Shown: one piece after another, positions 1-6,227 of the stretch
Layout of the letters: every line of letters starts with the position of its first letter
Position numbering within the stretch: the first letter of the stretch is position 1
NCBI GenBank assembly: GCA_003647825.1
Contig: QMNP01000102.1
Location: 1-6,334 of the forward strand
DNA: 6,334 bases
Direction: 5' to 3'
Source: Candidatus Cloacimonadota bacterium
GTDB lineage: Bacteria; Cloacimonadota; Cloacimonadia; Cloacimonadales; TCS61
Program-made: the position numbers and the translations under genes
Notes under the pieces: model-generated
The model's database searches: none
What the model was told of the DNA's origin: nothing
What the model saw: only the letters and a program-made list of their open reading frames with translations

Positions 1-150
1 ATCCATATCTGTAAGGTCTAGAACGAGAAAACGGGATTGCTCGATATATTTATTGATATTTTCTTTAAATTCTCTAGCATTTGAAACTACAAGTCTGCCT
101 GAAATCTTAATGATCCCAATATCATTGTCCTTTTTAAAATCAAGGTCCAT
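1..150 (-). CDS. STAS-domain protein (anti-sigma factor antagonist type), N-terminal 50 residues only
   Basis: This gene starts at ATG 150-148 and runs off the left edge, so only its first 50 codons are visible. An AGGAG Shine-Dalgarno site at 160-156, 5 bases upstream, supports the start. The visible part has the alternating strand-helix-strand layout of a STAS domain. A first strand ends in KISGRLVV (residues 16-23), a helix follows (about 24-40), and a buried strand FLVLDLTDMD (41-50) sits just where these proteins lead into the DSSG segment carrying the regulatory serine or threonine; that segment lies outside the window. Family members (SpoIIAA/RsbV type) bind anti-sigma kinases and control partner switching. 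A terminator and about 175 bp separate it from the operon on the same strand, so it is probably transcribed separately. What it regulates cannot be told from here. Confidence 0.8.
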   Translation of the reverse strand, partial: MDLDFKKDNDIGIIKISGRLVVSNAREFKENINKYIEQSRFLVLDLTDMD

Positions 151-224
151 TTTCTCTCCTACACTTTATGACTTGCTATTTTTAATAGAAAGCCTTTTGC
201 GTCACATTATTATCAATAAATGAA

Positions 225-253
225 AAATAAATAAATAATACATTTTTTGTCAA
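225..253 (-). promoter_or_regulatory. weak candidate promoter for the STAS gene
   Basis: A perfect TTGACA lies at 253-248 on the minus strand in the AT-rich spacer. Seventeen bases further on is TTATTT (230-225), a poor match to a -10 box. The placement between the operon terminator and the STAS start is sensible, but the sequence is so AT-rich that chance matches are likely. The whole stretch 151-291 contains no gene that I can support. Confidence 0.2.
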
Positions 254-291
254 ACATATAAAAAAAACTCTACCAGATTTTTTAAGAAACC

Positions 292-325
292 AAAAAATAA
301 GGTGATTAACACTGCAAAAATCACC
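292..325 (-). terminator. intrinsic terminator of the three-gene operon
   Basis: Read on the minus strand, GGTGATT (325-319) pairs perfectly with AATCACC (307-301) across an 11-base loop. The T-rich run TTATTTTTT (300-292) follows at once. The hairpin begins one base after the TAG stop codon (329-327) of the large subunit, the usual place for a Rho-independent terminator. The stem is short, with four G-C pairs out of seven, so termination may be partial, with some readthrough into the STAS gene. Confidence 0.6.
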
Positions 326-326
326 A

Positions 327-3300
327 CTAATTACATTGTCCGGTTTTCTTTAATTTCGTAATCAGCTTTCTTTGAACACTAGCTTGTTTGGTTGTGTCAA
401 AATTAACACGTTCAATGGATTCGAGATAATCATATAATTCCTGATTTGACATGTTATGATTTTCCACTTTCTGATTAATGAATTTGAGCGCTTTGTTATG
501 CCAGTATCTGCTAGAAGAATGCTGGCTGTTCAGCAGCCCAAGAGTTGAAAACTGATCTAATATTTCATCGAATAATTTTGATTTCTTCGGATTTTGGAAT
601 TTACTGATTCTACCATCATTTGCAATGGCTGTTCCATTAATTTCCAGATAAGATGGTTTAGGCAGAAGTAAATGAGATGGATCAGCATCATCTGCGTGTG
701 AATTATATGATACTATAAACTTACTGTTTTTCATCAGTTTCTTTTGCTCTTCACAAGGAAGTTCACCATATAATATTACAAAATCTGAATTTTCCGGTTT
801 CCCAGGACTTATGCCATATTGCGTTAATCCACGGAAGTTATTTAGATTTGAAGTAGGAAGAACTCCAGAGCCTGCTTTAAAATCGCAAATCATTGATGCC
901 AGCATCCAAGTTCGCCATATAGAGAGTTCATTCACATTGTTTCTGCTGTATATGAAAATTGTTTTTTCTGGAAGATCCAACTCAATAGCTGTACTGCTTT
1001 TATCCTGCTCTTCTATTGTAACTTCTTCGTCATTTTCAGTATAATAATGATCCAGTATTCTATCCAAAGTTTCAGGAACCGGAAAATCATTCAGCAACTC
1101 ATCAGCGTAGTTATTAAATTCATCATTATCTTCAGCTAAAATAATCATTTTGATGCCTTTTCTTTGTAGACTGCGAATCATAACTTTTATGGTTTGACTT
1201 ATTTTCCCCACTATTACAACTGCTTCTGCTACTGAAAGATCATCATACGAAAGAGACATTAAATTTGTTTCACTTATCTTTTTTACAAAACTATTTTGAT
1301 ATGTTAACGTACAAATTTCTGCACCGATGTTTTTAGCCACTTGATCCATCATCATAATTTCTTCCAGAGTGCAGGTTGGGGAAATATAAATCTTTTTACT
1401 TTCAGCTTTAGATAGATTATCCTCGATCAAATCGTATGCTGTTTCCATATCAGATTCATTCCACTCATCTTCATCTCGGAGATATGGTTTGAATATGCGA
1501 TTTTCATCCTCAAAAATCTGCCAGCCAAATTTTCCATCGAAACACAAATTACGTCCGTTAAATCCATTTCCAGATGGATTAATCGTAGTTACATTACCAG
1601 CCTGAACATTTACTTCAATCTCACATCCAGTTCCGCAAAGTCCACAATTTTGAATGATTTGTTCCGAAATATGTGGATTAAGTTTGTAATTTATATTTCT
1701 GGGAGTTAATGCCCCAACTGGACACACTTCGATACATTTTCCGCAGGACTCGCAGCTCGTGTTTGTTAAACTTTCTCCAAATTCCGGTGCAACATAACTT
1801 GTAAAACCTCTATAGATATATCCCAGAACACCCGGTCCTTGAACTTCGGCACATATTCTAACGCATCTTCCGCATTTAATACATTTATTTGGATCTCGTA
1901 AAATGAATGGATGACTATGATCGATTGGATGTTGATTTTTATCTCCAATAAACAGATCTTGATCAATTTCATATTCAGTTGAATATTTTCGTAAAGAACA
2001 AGTTTCATTAACCTGACAACCACACTCCAGGCAGCGATCTGCCTCTTCTCTTGCATCTTCTTCACAAAATCCTGTCTCAACTTCTTTGAAATTCGTGCTT
2101 CTTTCGTTTGCCTCCAGTTCAGGCATTTTAAAACGGGGAATTTCCTCGTATTGTTCGTATTCTTTTGGATCTATGTCTTTGAGTAATTTTTCTTTCTTTG
2201 AATCAAATTGTATGATCGGATCAATAAGAGAAAGTCCGTTTAATTTGCGATCAATAGCTTCAGCTGCTTTTCGACCATCGGCTATTGCCTCTATTGCTGT
2301 GGCTGGTCCACGACGGAAATCACCTCCGGCAAAGATATTGGCTATGCCGGTATATTGTGATTCCTCATCGGCTACAGCAGTTGACCAACGTGTTAATGGT
2401 AGTTCCTTTCCATCAATTTTATTTTTATCTTCTAGTAGGAAATTAACTTCAGGAATTTGAGAAATCGCAGCGATAATTGTTCCATATTCTTCTTCAAAAA
2501 ATTCACCTGTTGGCTGGGGGCGACGACGACCACTTTCGTCTGGTTCACCAAGCTTCATTTTTTCCAATTTTACGCTTTTCAACTTGCCGCTCTTACCAAA
2601 ATATTCTACCGGATTAGTAAGGAAATGGAATTTGATTCCTTCTTCTTCGGCAGCATCTACTTCATAAGCTTCTGCCGGCATTTCTTTTCTGGTTCTACGA
2701 TAGATCAAAGTTACGTCAGATCCCATTCTACGGGCAGTTCTGGCACAGTCAATCGCTGTGTTACCACCGCCGACAACTGCTAATTTTTTGGTAACCTTCG
2801 GCTTCTTTCCCAGTACAAAATCTTTAAGAAAATCAACTCCTAAGTAACAACCTTTAAGATCACTACCTTTTACTCGCATCGGAGCAGCATTCTGGGCACC
2901 GATTGCCAGGTAAACGGCATCATAATCTTTACTGAGATCAGCTAACATGAAATCTTTGCCAACTTCTTTTTTCAGCTTGATCTTCATGCCATTTTTACAC
3001 ATTAATTTAATTTCTTTATCAAGTATTTTCTTAGGAAGTCTATATTCGGGAATTCCATAACGTAACCAACCACCAGCTTTAGGCGCAGATTCAAAAACAG
3101 TTACATTATAGCCTTTATTAGATAAATAATATCCACAAGTTAAACCGGAAGGTCCACCACCAACCACAGCAATTTTCTTTCCATTTGGTTTTTCTCTTTC
3201 TGGAATATATGTCCAATCATCATTCAGATCAAAATCAGCAGCATGACGCTTTAACTGACGAATTGCAATAGGTTCGTCTACCACTGATCTTCGGCATTCG

Positions 3301-3752
3301 TCTTCGCAGAAAGCGGGACACACTCTACCGATAGAAAGTGGCATGGGAAGCGTTTCTTTAATAACTTTAACTGCTTCATGATGCTCACCATTTGCGATCA
3401 AGGAAACGTAACTTTGGATATCTACATGATTTGGACAAGCTATTTTACAGGGAGCTTCACAATCGGCATAATGATCGGAAAGCAGAAGTTCTAAAGCCAT
3501 TTTCCTGGCTTGTCGTACTTCATCAGAATCTGTGATGATCTTCATTCCATCCAGCGCTTCTGTTCCGCAGGAAGTTACAAAACCTCTTCTACCTTCTACT
3601 TTTACAGCGCAAACCCAACAAGAGCCGAAAGGTTTTAATTCCTCATCATGACACAAAGTTGGAATAGATATACCATTCTCATTGGCAACTTCTAATATTG
3701 TTTGTCCGGCTTTAGCCTTAACTTCTTTGTTATTTAATTTTAATTTTATCAT
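327..3752 (-). CDS. stnC: large NuoG-GltD fusion subunit of an Stn-type electron-bifurcating transhydrogenase
   Basis: This 1141-residue cytoplasmic fusion protein is the probable NADP(H)-handling subunit. Domains in order: (1) NuoG/HydA-type [2Fe-2S] ferredoxin, residues 1-80, with C34-x10-C45-x2-C48-x13-C62. (2) GltD/NfnB-type helical [4Fe-4S] domain, about 90-180, with C98, C102, C106, C145, C149 and C153. (3) GltD-like flavoprotein, with the FAD motif VVGGGPSG (196-203), GGWLRYGIPEYRLPK (227-241), the nucleotide motif VVGGGNTA (326-333) followed by YRRTRKEMPA (351-360), and the FAD-closing FAGGDFRRGPATAIEA (474-489). (4) An extra motif C574-x2-C577-x-C579-x5-C585. (5) Two [4Fe-4S] ferredoxin motifs, C624/627/630/634 and C667/670/673/677. 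(6) A molybdopterin-oxidoreductase Fe4S4 motif, C703-x2-C706-x3-C710-x26-C737, then a shortened NuoG-like domain to the end. No Cys or Sec stands out as a molybdenum ligand. The ATG start has AGAGGA at 3766-3761, 8 bases upstream. The stnC name is inferred from architecture (NuoG-like plus GltD-like parts, NuoE/F-like partners). Formate dehydrogenase alpha or glutamate synthase small subunit would be misleading names. Confidence 0.85.
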   Translation of the reverse strand: MIKLKLNNKEVKAKAGQTILEVANENGISIPTLCHDEELKPFGSCWVCAVKVEGRRGFVTSCGTEALDGMKIITDSDEVRQARKMALELLLSDHYADCEAPCKIACPNHVDIQSYVSLIANGEHHEAVKVIKETLPMPLSIGRVCPAFCEDECRRSVVDEPIAIRQLKRHAADFDLNDDWTYIPEREKPNGKKIAVVGGGPSGLTCGYYLSNKGYNVTVFESAPKAGGWLRYGIPEYRLPKKILDKEIKLMCKNGMKIKLKKEVGKDFMLADLSKDYDAVYLAIGAQNAAPMRVKGSDLKGCYLGVDFLKDFVLGKKPKVTKKLAVVGGGNTAIDCARTARRMGSDVTLIYRRTRKEMPAEAYEVDAAEEEGIKFHFLTNPVEYFGKSGKLKSVKLEKMKLGEPDESGRRRPQPTGEFFEEEYGTIIAAISQIPEVNFLLEDKNKIDGKELPLTRWSTAVADEESQYTGIANIFAGGDFRRGPATAIEAIADGRKAAEAIDRKLNGLSLIDPIIQFDSKKEKLLKDIDPKEYEQYEEIPRFKMPELEANERSTNFKEVETGFCEEDAREEADRCLECGCQVNETCSLRKYSTEYEIDQDLFIGDKNQHPIDHSHPFILRDPNKCIKCGRCVRICAEVQGPGVLGYIYRGFTSYVAPEFGESLTNTSCESCGKCIEVCPVGALTPRNINYKLNPHISEQIIQNCGLCGTGCEIEVNVQAGNVTTINPSGNGFNGRNLCFDGKFGWQIFEDENRIFKPYLRDEDEWNESDMETAYDLIEDNLSKAESKKIYISPTCTLEEIMMMDQVAKNIGAEICTLTYQNSFVKKISETNLMSLSYDDLSVAEAVVIVGKISQTIKVMIRSLQRKGIKMIILAEDNDEFNNYADELLNDFPVPETLDRILDHYYTENDEEVTIEEQDKSSTAIELDLPEKTIFIYSRNNVNELSIWRTWMLASMICDFKAGSGVLPTSNLNNFRGLTQYGISPGKPENSDFVILYGELPCEEQKKLMKNSKFIVSYNSHADDADPSHLLLPKPSYLEINGTAIANDGRISKFQNPKKSKLFDEILDQFSTLGLLNSQHSSSRYWHNKALKFINQKVENHNMSNQELYDYLESIERVNFDTTKQASVQRKLITKLKKTGQCN

Positions 3753-3766
3753 TCAGGTAATCCTCT

Positions 3767-5533
3767 TTATGATTTTTGAATTGCGTTAAATTTGCAAACA
3801 TCAAAGCAGATTCCACATTTTATACATTTATCCTGATCAATAAAATGAGGATTTTTTACAGATCCGGAAATGGCTTTTACAGGACATTTGCGAGCGCAAG
3901 CTGTACAGCCAACGCACTTATCTTCAATTACTTCATACTTCATCAGATTCACACAAACTCCGGCTGGACATTTCTTATCTACAATATGGGCGATGTATTC
4001 ATCCTTAAAATACTTCAGGGTGGTGAGAACAGGATTTGGAGCAGTTTGTCCTAATCCGCAGAGAGAACCTTTTATTATATTTGTGGCCAGATCTTGCAAA
4101 GTATCCAGATCTTCCATCTTACCTTTGCCTTCAGTGATTCGAGTCAGGATTTCCAGCATTCGTTTAGTACCAACTCGACAGAATGTGCATTTTCCACAAG
4201 ATTCATTTTGAGTGAAATTCAGGAAGAATCTTGCTACATCCACCATACAGGTTCCTGTATCCATAACCACCATACCTCCGGAACCCATGATAGCTCCCGT
4301 GCTGGTGATAGAATCATAATCTACAATTGTATCTAAAAGATGGGCTGGAACGCAGCCTCCAGATGGACCACCCAGCTGAACACCTTTGAAGGGTTTATCG
4401 GTTTTCATGCCGCCGCCAACTCCATAGATCACATCTTTTAATGGCATTCCCATTGGAACTTCTATAAGACCGCTGTTTTTGATCTTGCCAGCCAGAGCAA
4501 ACACTTTAGTTCCTGCACTTTTCTTAGTTCCAAATTTGGAATAAGCAGCACTTCCATTTAAAATGATCCAGGCAACATTTGCAAAAGTTTCGACATTATT
4601 AATATTAGTTGGTTTTCCCCATAAGCCAGATTGGGCAGGGAAGGGCGGACGGATGCGAGGCATTCCACGTTCACCTTCGATAGAAGCCATGAGAGCTGTT
4701 TCTTCTCCGCAGACAAATGCACCGGCTCCTTCTTTTATATGAAGAATAAAATTAAAATCGGTTCCCATGATATTTGAGCCGAGAAATCCTCTTTCTCTGG
4801 CATCTGCAATTGCTTTTTCCAGGTGTCGGATAGCCATTGGATATTCTGCCCGGCAATAGATGTAACCTTCGTCTGCACCAATTGCATAGGCACCGATCGC
4901 CATTCCTTCTAAAATACTATGCGGATCACCTTCCAATACGCTTCTATCCATGAATGCACCGGGATCGCCTTCATCTGCATTGCACACGATGTACTTTTTG
5001 TCACTCTTGGAATTATAGGCAAATTGCCATTTAAGTCCGGTTGGAAATCCAGCTCCACCTCTACCTCGTAAACCGGATTTTTTCATTTCATCAATTATCT
5101 CTTCACGGGTCATTTCTTTGATGGCTTTTTCCAGAGATTTGTAACCGTTGTTTGCTAAATAATCATCAATTGATTCAGGATTGATCCTTCCGCAATTCCG
5201 CAGAACTATCCTTTCCTGCTTAGCATAGTTTTTATTCTCTGCTGCGTCCAATATATCAGAAATAACCACATTTTCTTTCTGTGGATTTCCGGTTAAGTAG
5301 TCTTCAATAAGCTTTCCAACTTTTTCCGGTTCTACATAGCCATAGATAATGCTTTCATTATTTTCAGAAACAAATTCTACGAGTGGTTCAGCGAAACACA
5401 TTCCAATGCAGGCAGTGTGCTTAACTTCAATTTTATGTTTTTTACCGGCCAGATGTTTTTCAATTGCAGTAAGCACTTCTCCTGCGCCTGCTGCCAAGCC
5501 ACAACTTGCTAATCCTACTTTTATTGTAGTCAA
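3767..5533 (-). CDS. stnB: NuoF/HydB-like NADH- and FMN-binding subunit of the transhydrogenase
   Basis: This 588-residue flavoprotein is the probable NADH-oxidising, electron-bifurcating subunit. An N-terminal thioredoxin-like [2Fe-2S] region (1-85) has C11, C42 and C46. The NuoF core carries GLRGRGGAGFPTGLKW (154-169), NADEGDPGAFMDRS (185-198), FVCGEETALMASIEGERG (273-290) and GLWGKPTNINNVET (303-316), which bind FMN and NADH. A [4Fe-4S] motif follows, C446-x2-C449-x2-C452-x39-C492. The C-terminal extension, absent from plain NuoF but usual in HydB/HndC, has CPAGVC (522-527) and two ferredoxin motifs, C540/543/546/550 and C570/573/576/580. The start codon is TTG, justified by a perfect AGGAGG 5 bases upstream and by homology reaching the N-terminus (IKVGLASCGLAAGAG). 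The gene begins 9 bp after the NuoE-like gene and ends 14 bp before the fusion gene. Alternative names are hndC- or hydB-like. The stn letter follows gene order and is an analogy, not proven orthology. Confidence 0.9.
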   Translation of the reverse strand: MTTIKVGLASCGLAAGAGEVLTAIEKHLAGKKHKIEVKHTACIGMCFAEPLVEFVSENNESIIYGYVEPEKVGKLIEDYLTGNPQKENVVISDILDAAENKNYAKQERIVLRNCGRINPESIDDYLANNGYKSLEKAIKEMTREEIIDEMKKSGLRGRGGAGFPTGLKWQFAYNSKSDKKYIVCNADEGDPGAFMDRSVLEGDPHSILEGMAIGAYAIGADEGYIYCRAEYPMAIRHLEKAIADARERGFLGSNIMGTDFNFILHIKEGAGAFVCGEETALMASIEGERGMPRIRPPFPAQSGLWGKPTNINNVETFANVAWIILNGSAAYSKFGTKKSAGTKVFALAGKIKNSGLIEVPMGMPLKDVIYGVGGGMKTDKPFKGVQLGGPSGGCVPAHLLDTIVDYDSITSTGAIMGSGGMVVMDTGTCMVDVARFFLNFTQNESCGKCTFCRVGTKRMLEILTRITEGKGKMEDLDTLQDLATNIIKGSLCGLGQTAPNPVLTTLKYFKDEYIAHIVDKKCPAGVCVNLMKYEVIEDKCVGCTACARKCPVKAISGSVKNPHFIDQDKCIKCGICFDVCKFNAIQKS

Positions 5534-5538
5534 CCCGG

Positions 5539-5544
5539 CCTCCT
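5539..5544 (-). promoter_or_regulatory. consensus ribosome binding site supporting a TTG start
   Basis: AGGAGG on the minus strand ends 5 bases before the TTG at 5533-5531 that begins the NuoF-like gene. It overlaps the TAG stop (5545-5543) of the preceding gene, so ribosomes finishing the small subunit release next to this site and translation is probably coupled. It decides the start, because no ATG precedes the conserved N-terminal strand of the product. Confidence 0.8.
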
Positions 5545-6004
5545 ATTTATATTTTTTTAGTACTTCGCCGATAATTTCGGGAGTTAATTTGCCATGTGTG
5601 TTATCATCTACCATTATTACAGGAGCCAGGCTACAGCATCCCAAACAGGCAACTTCCATAACAGTGAACAAACCATCTTTTGTTGTATCATTTCCATTTT
5701 CCAATTTCAATTCGCTGTTTACTGCTTTTAAAATCGTATTGGCATCAGATACATGACAGGCAGTTCCTTTACATACTCGGATAACGTGCTTCCCCTGCGG
5801 TTTAAGGCGGAACATTGTGTAAAAAGTTGCGACTCCGTAGATCTGGGCAAGATGGACTCCAGTTTTCTCAGAAATATAACGCATAGTATCCTTGGAAAGG
5901 TATTTTTCAAAGTTTTGGACTTCCTGAAGAAGGGGGATCAATGAACCTTTTTTACCGATAAATTTGCTGATGACCTGATCTACTTCTTTTTTGTTCTTTA
6001 TCAT
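5543..6004 (-). CDS. stnA: NuoE-like [2Fe-2S] thioredoxin-fold subunit of the transhydrogenase
   Basis: This 153-residue small subunit is the first gene of the operon. It has the NuoE/HndA/HydC layout: a helical N-terminal part (about 1-70) with the family segment GVHLAQIYGVATFYTMF (49-65), then a thioredoxin-like domain binding one [2Fe-2S] cluster through C78-x4-C83 (CKGTAC) and C120-x3-C124 (CLGCC, followed by SLAP). In related bifurcating enzymes this subunit docks on the NuoF-like subunit and passes electrons to or from its FMN. I chose ATG 6004-6002: GAGGTG lies 10 bases upstream, whereas an in-frame TTG at 6013-6011 is only one base from that site. Its length is normal for the family. 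Gene letter follows gene order by analogy with Stn; hndA-like or nuoE-like are safe alternatives. With no membrane subunits nearby, complex I is unlikely. Confidence 0.9.
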   Translation of the reverse strand: MIKNKKEVDQVISKFIGKKGSLIPLLQEVQNFEKYLSKDTMRYISEKTGVHLAQIYGVATFYTMFRLKPQGKHVIRVCKGTACHVSDANTILKAVNSELKLENGNDTTKDGLFTVMEVACLGCCSLAPVIMVDDNTHGKLTPEIIGEVLKKYK

Positions 6005-6014
6005 AGAAAACAAG

Positions 6015-6020
6015 CACCTC
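6015..6020 (-). promoter_or_regulatory. ribosome binding site of the NuoE-like gene
   Basis: GAGGTG on the minus strand, preceded by AAA, lies 10 bases before ATG 6004-6002. It favours that ATG over the upstream in-frame TTG at 6013-6011, which would leave a one-base spacer. Confidence 0.65.
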
Positions 6021-6081
6021 TTTAATTTATTTCAAATTTTGTACTTTTTTTGTTTTAGAGAAATCAATGTCAACATATTTT

Positions 6082-6110
6082 CTTTTATGATCTTGGTAAG
6101 TATTTGCCAA
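6082..6110 (-). promoter_or_regulatory. candidate sigma-70-type promoter of the transhydrogenase operon
   Basis: On the minus strand, TTGGCA (6110-6105, five of six consensus bases) is followed after exactly 17 bases by TAAAAG (6087-6082, four of six). This would give a leader of roughly 70 bases before the ATG. A rival pair lies just upstream, TTGATT (6150-6145) with GATAAC (6127-6122), also 17 bases apart. A perfect TTGACA at 6073-6068 has no recognisable -10 box at normal spacing. The region is AT-rich, so the choice is tentative. Confidence 0.35.
6093..6110. promoter_or_regulatory. Rex-like operator dyad overlapping the candidate -35 box
   Basis: The minus-strand sequence TTGGCAAATACTTACCAA is an 18-bp interrupted palindrome: seven of nine base positions are symmetric about the central TA. 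It has the length, outer TTG/CAA and inner AA/TT of the binding site of Rex, the repressor that senses the NADH/NAD+ ratio (known form TTGTGAA-N4-TTCACAA and TTAA variants). It departs from that form at positions 4, 5, 14 and 15, or at 4, 5 and 15 for the TTAA variant. It covers the candidate -35 box, so binding would block transcription. Control by Rex is an inference; another dimeric regulator could use the same dyad. Confidence 0.35.
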
Positions 6111-6227
6111 TAAAGAATTTTGTTATCGGAATTTCTAAGATTGGAATCAATTTTATTTTTTTATAAACAATTTTACCTGTAATTTAAGATTTTTTATTTG
6201 TATAAAAGAAATTTAATCAAAAGAATT

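Noticed and set aside
256..287. A-run and T-run flanking CTCTACCAGA as a second terminator hairpin
   Set aside because: The stem would be almost only A-T pairs with mismatches next to the loop, too weak to support.
327..3752. Catalytic formate dehydrogenase alpha subunit or glutamate synthase small subunit
   Set aside because: The molybdopterin domain is short, with no evident Mo-ligand Cys or Sec. The GltD-like part is fused to NuoG-type domains with NuoE/F-like partners, and no glutamate synthase large subunit is nearby.
5349..5756. Long plus-strand open frames opposite the operon, here and at 811-1044, 2086-2460, 2457-2783 and 3776-4336
   Set aside because: They lie antisense to well-conserved domains, have no family features and look like by-products of codon use on the coding strand.
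327..6004. Respiratory complex I (NuoEFG)
   Set aside because: No membrane or quinone-module genes follow; a terminator closes the operon after the third gene. The NuoF-like subunit has the HydB-type N- and C-terminal iron-sulfur extensions.
5543..6013. Start of the NuoE-like gene at TTG 6013-6011
   Set aside because: It would leave a single base between the Shine-Dalgarno site and the start; ATG 6004 has usable spacing and reads straight into the family fold.
6050..6067. Second 18-bp TTG...CAA stretch on the minus strand, just downstream of TTGACA
   Set aside because: Only 12 of 18 positions are symmetric and it lacks the inner AA/TT of Rex sites; in such AT-rich sequence it is likely chance.
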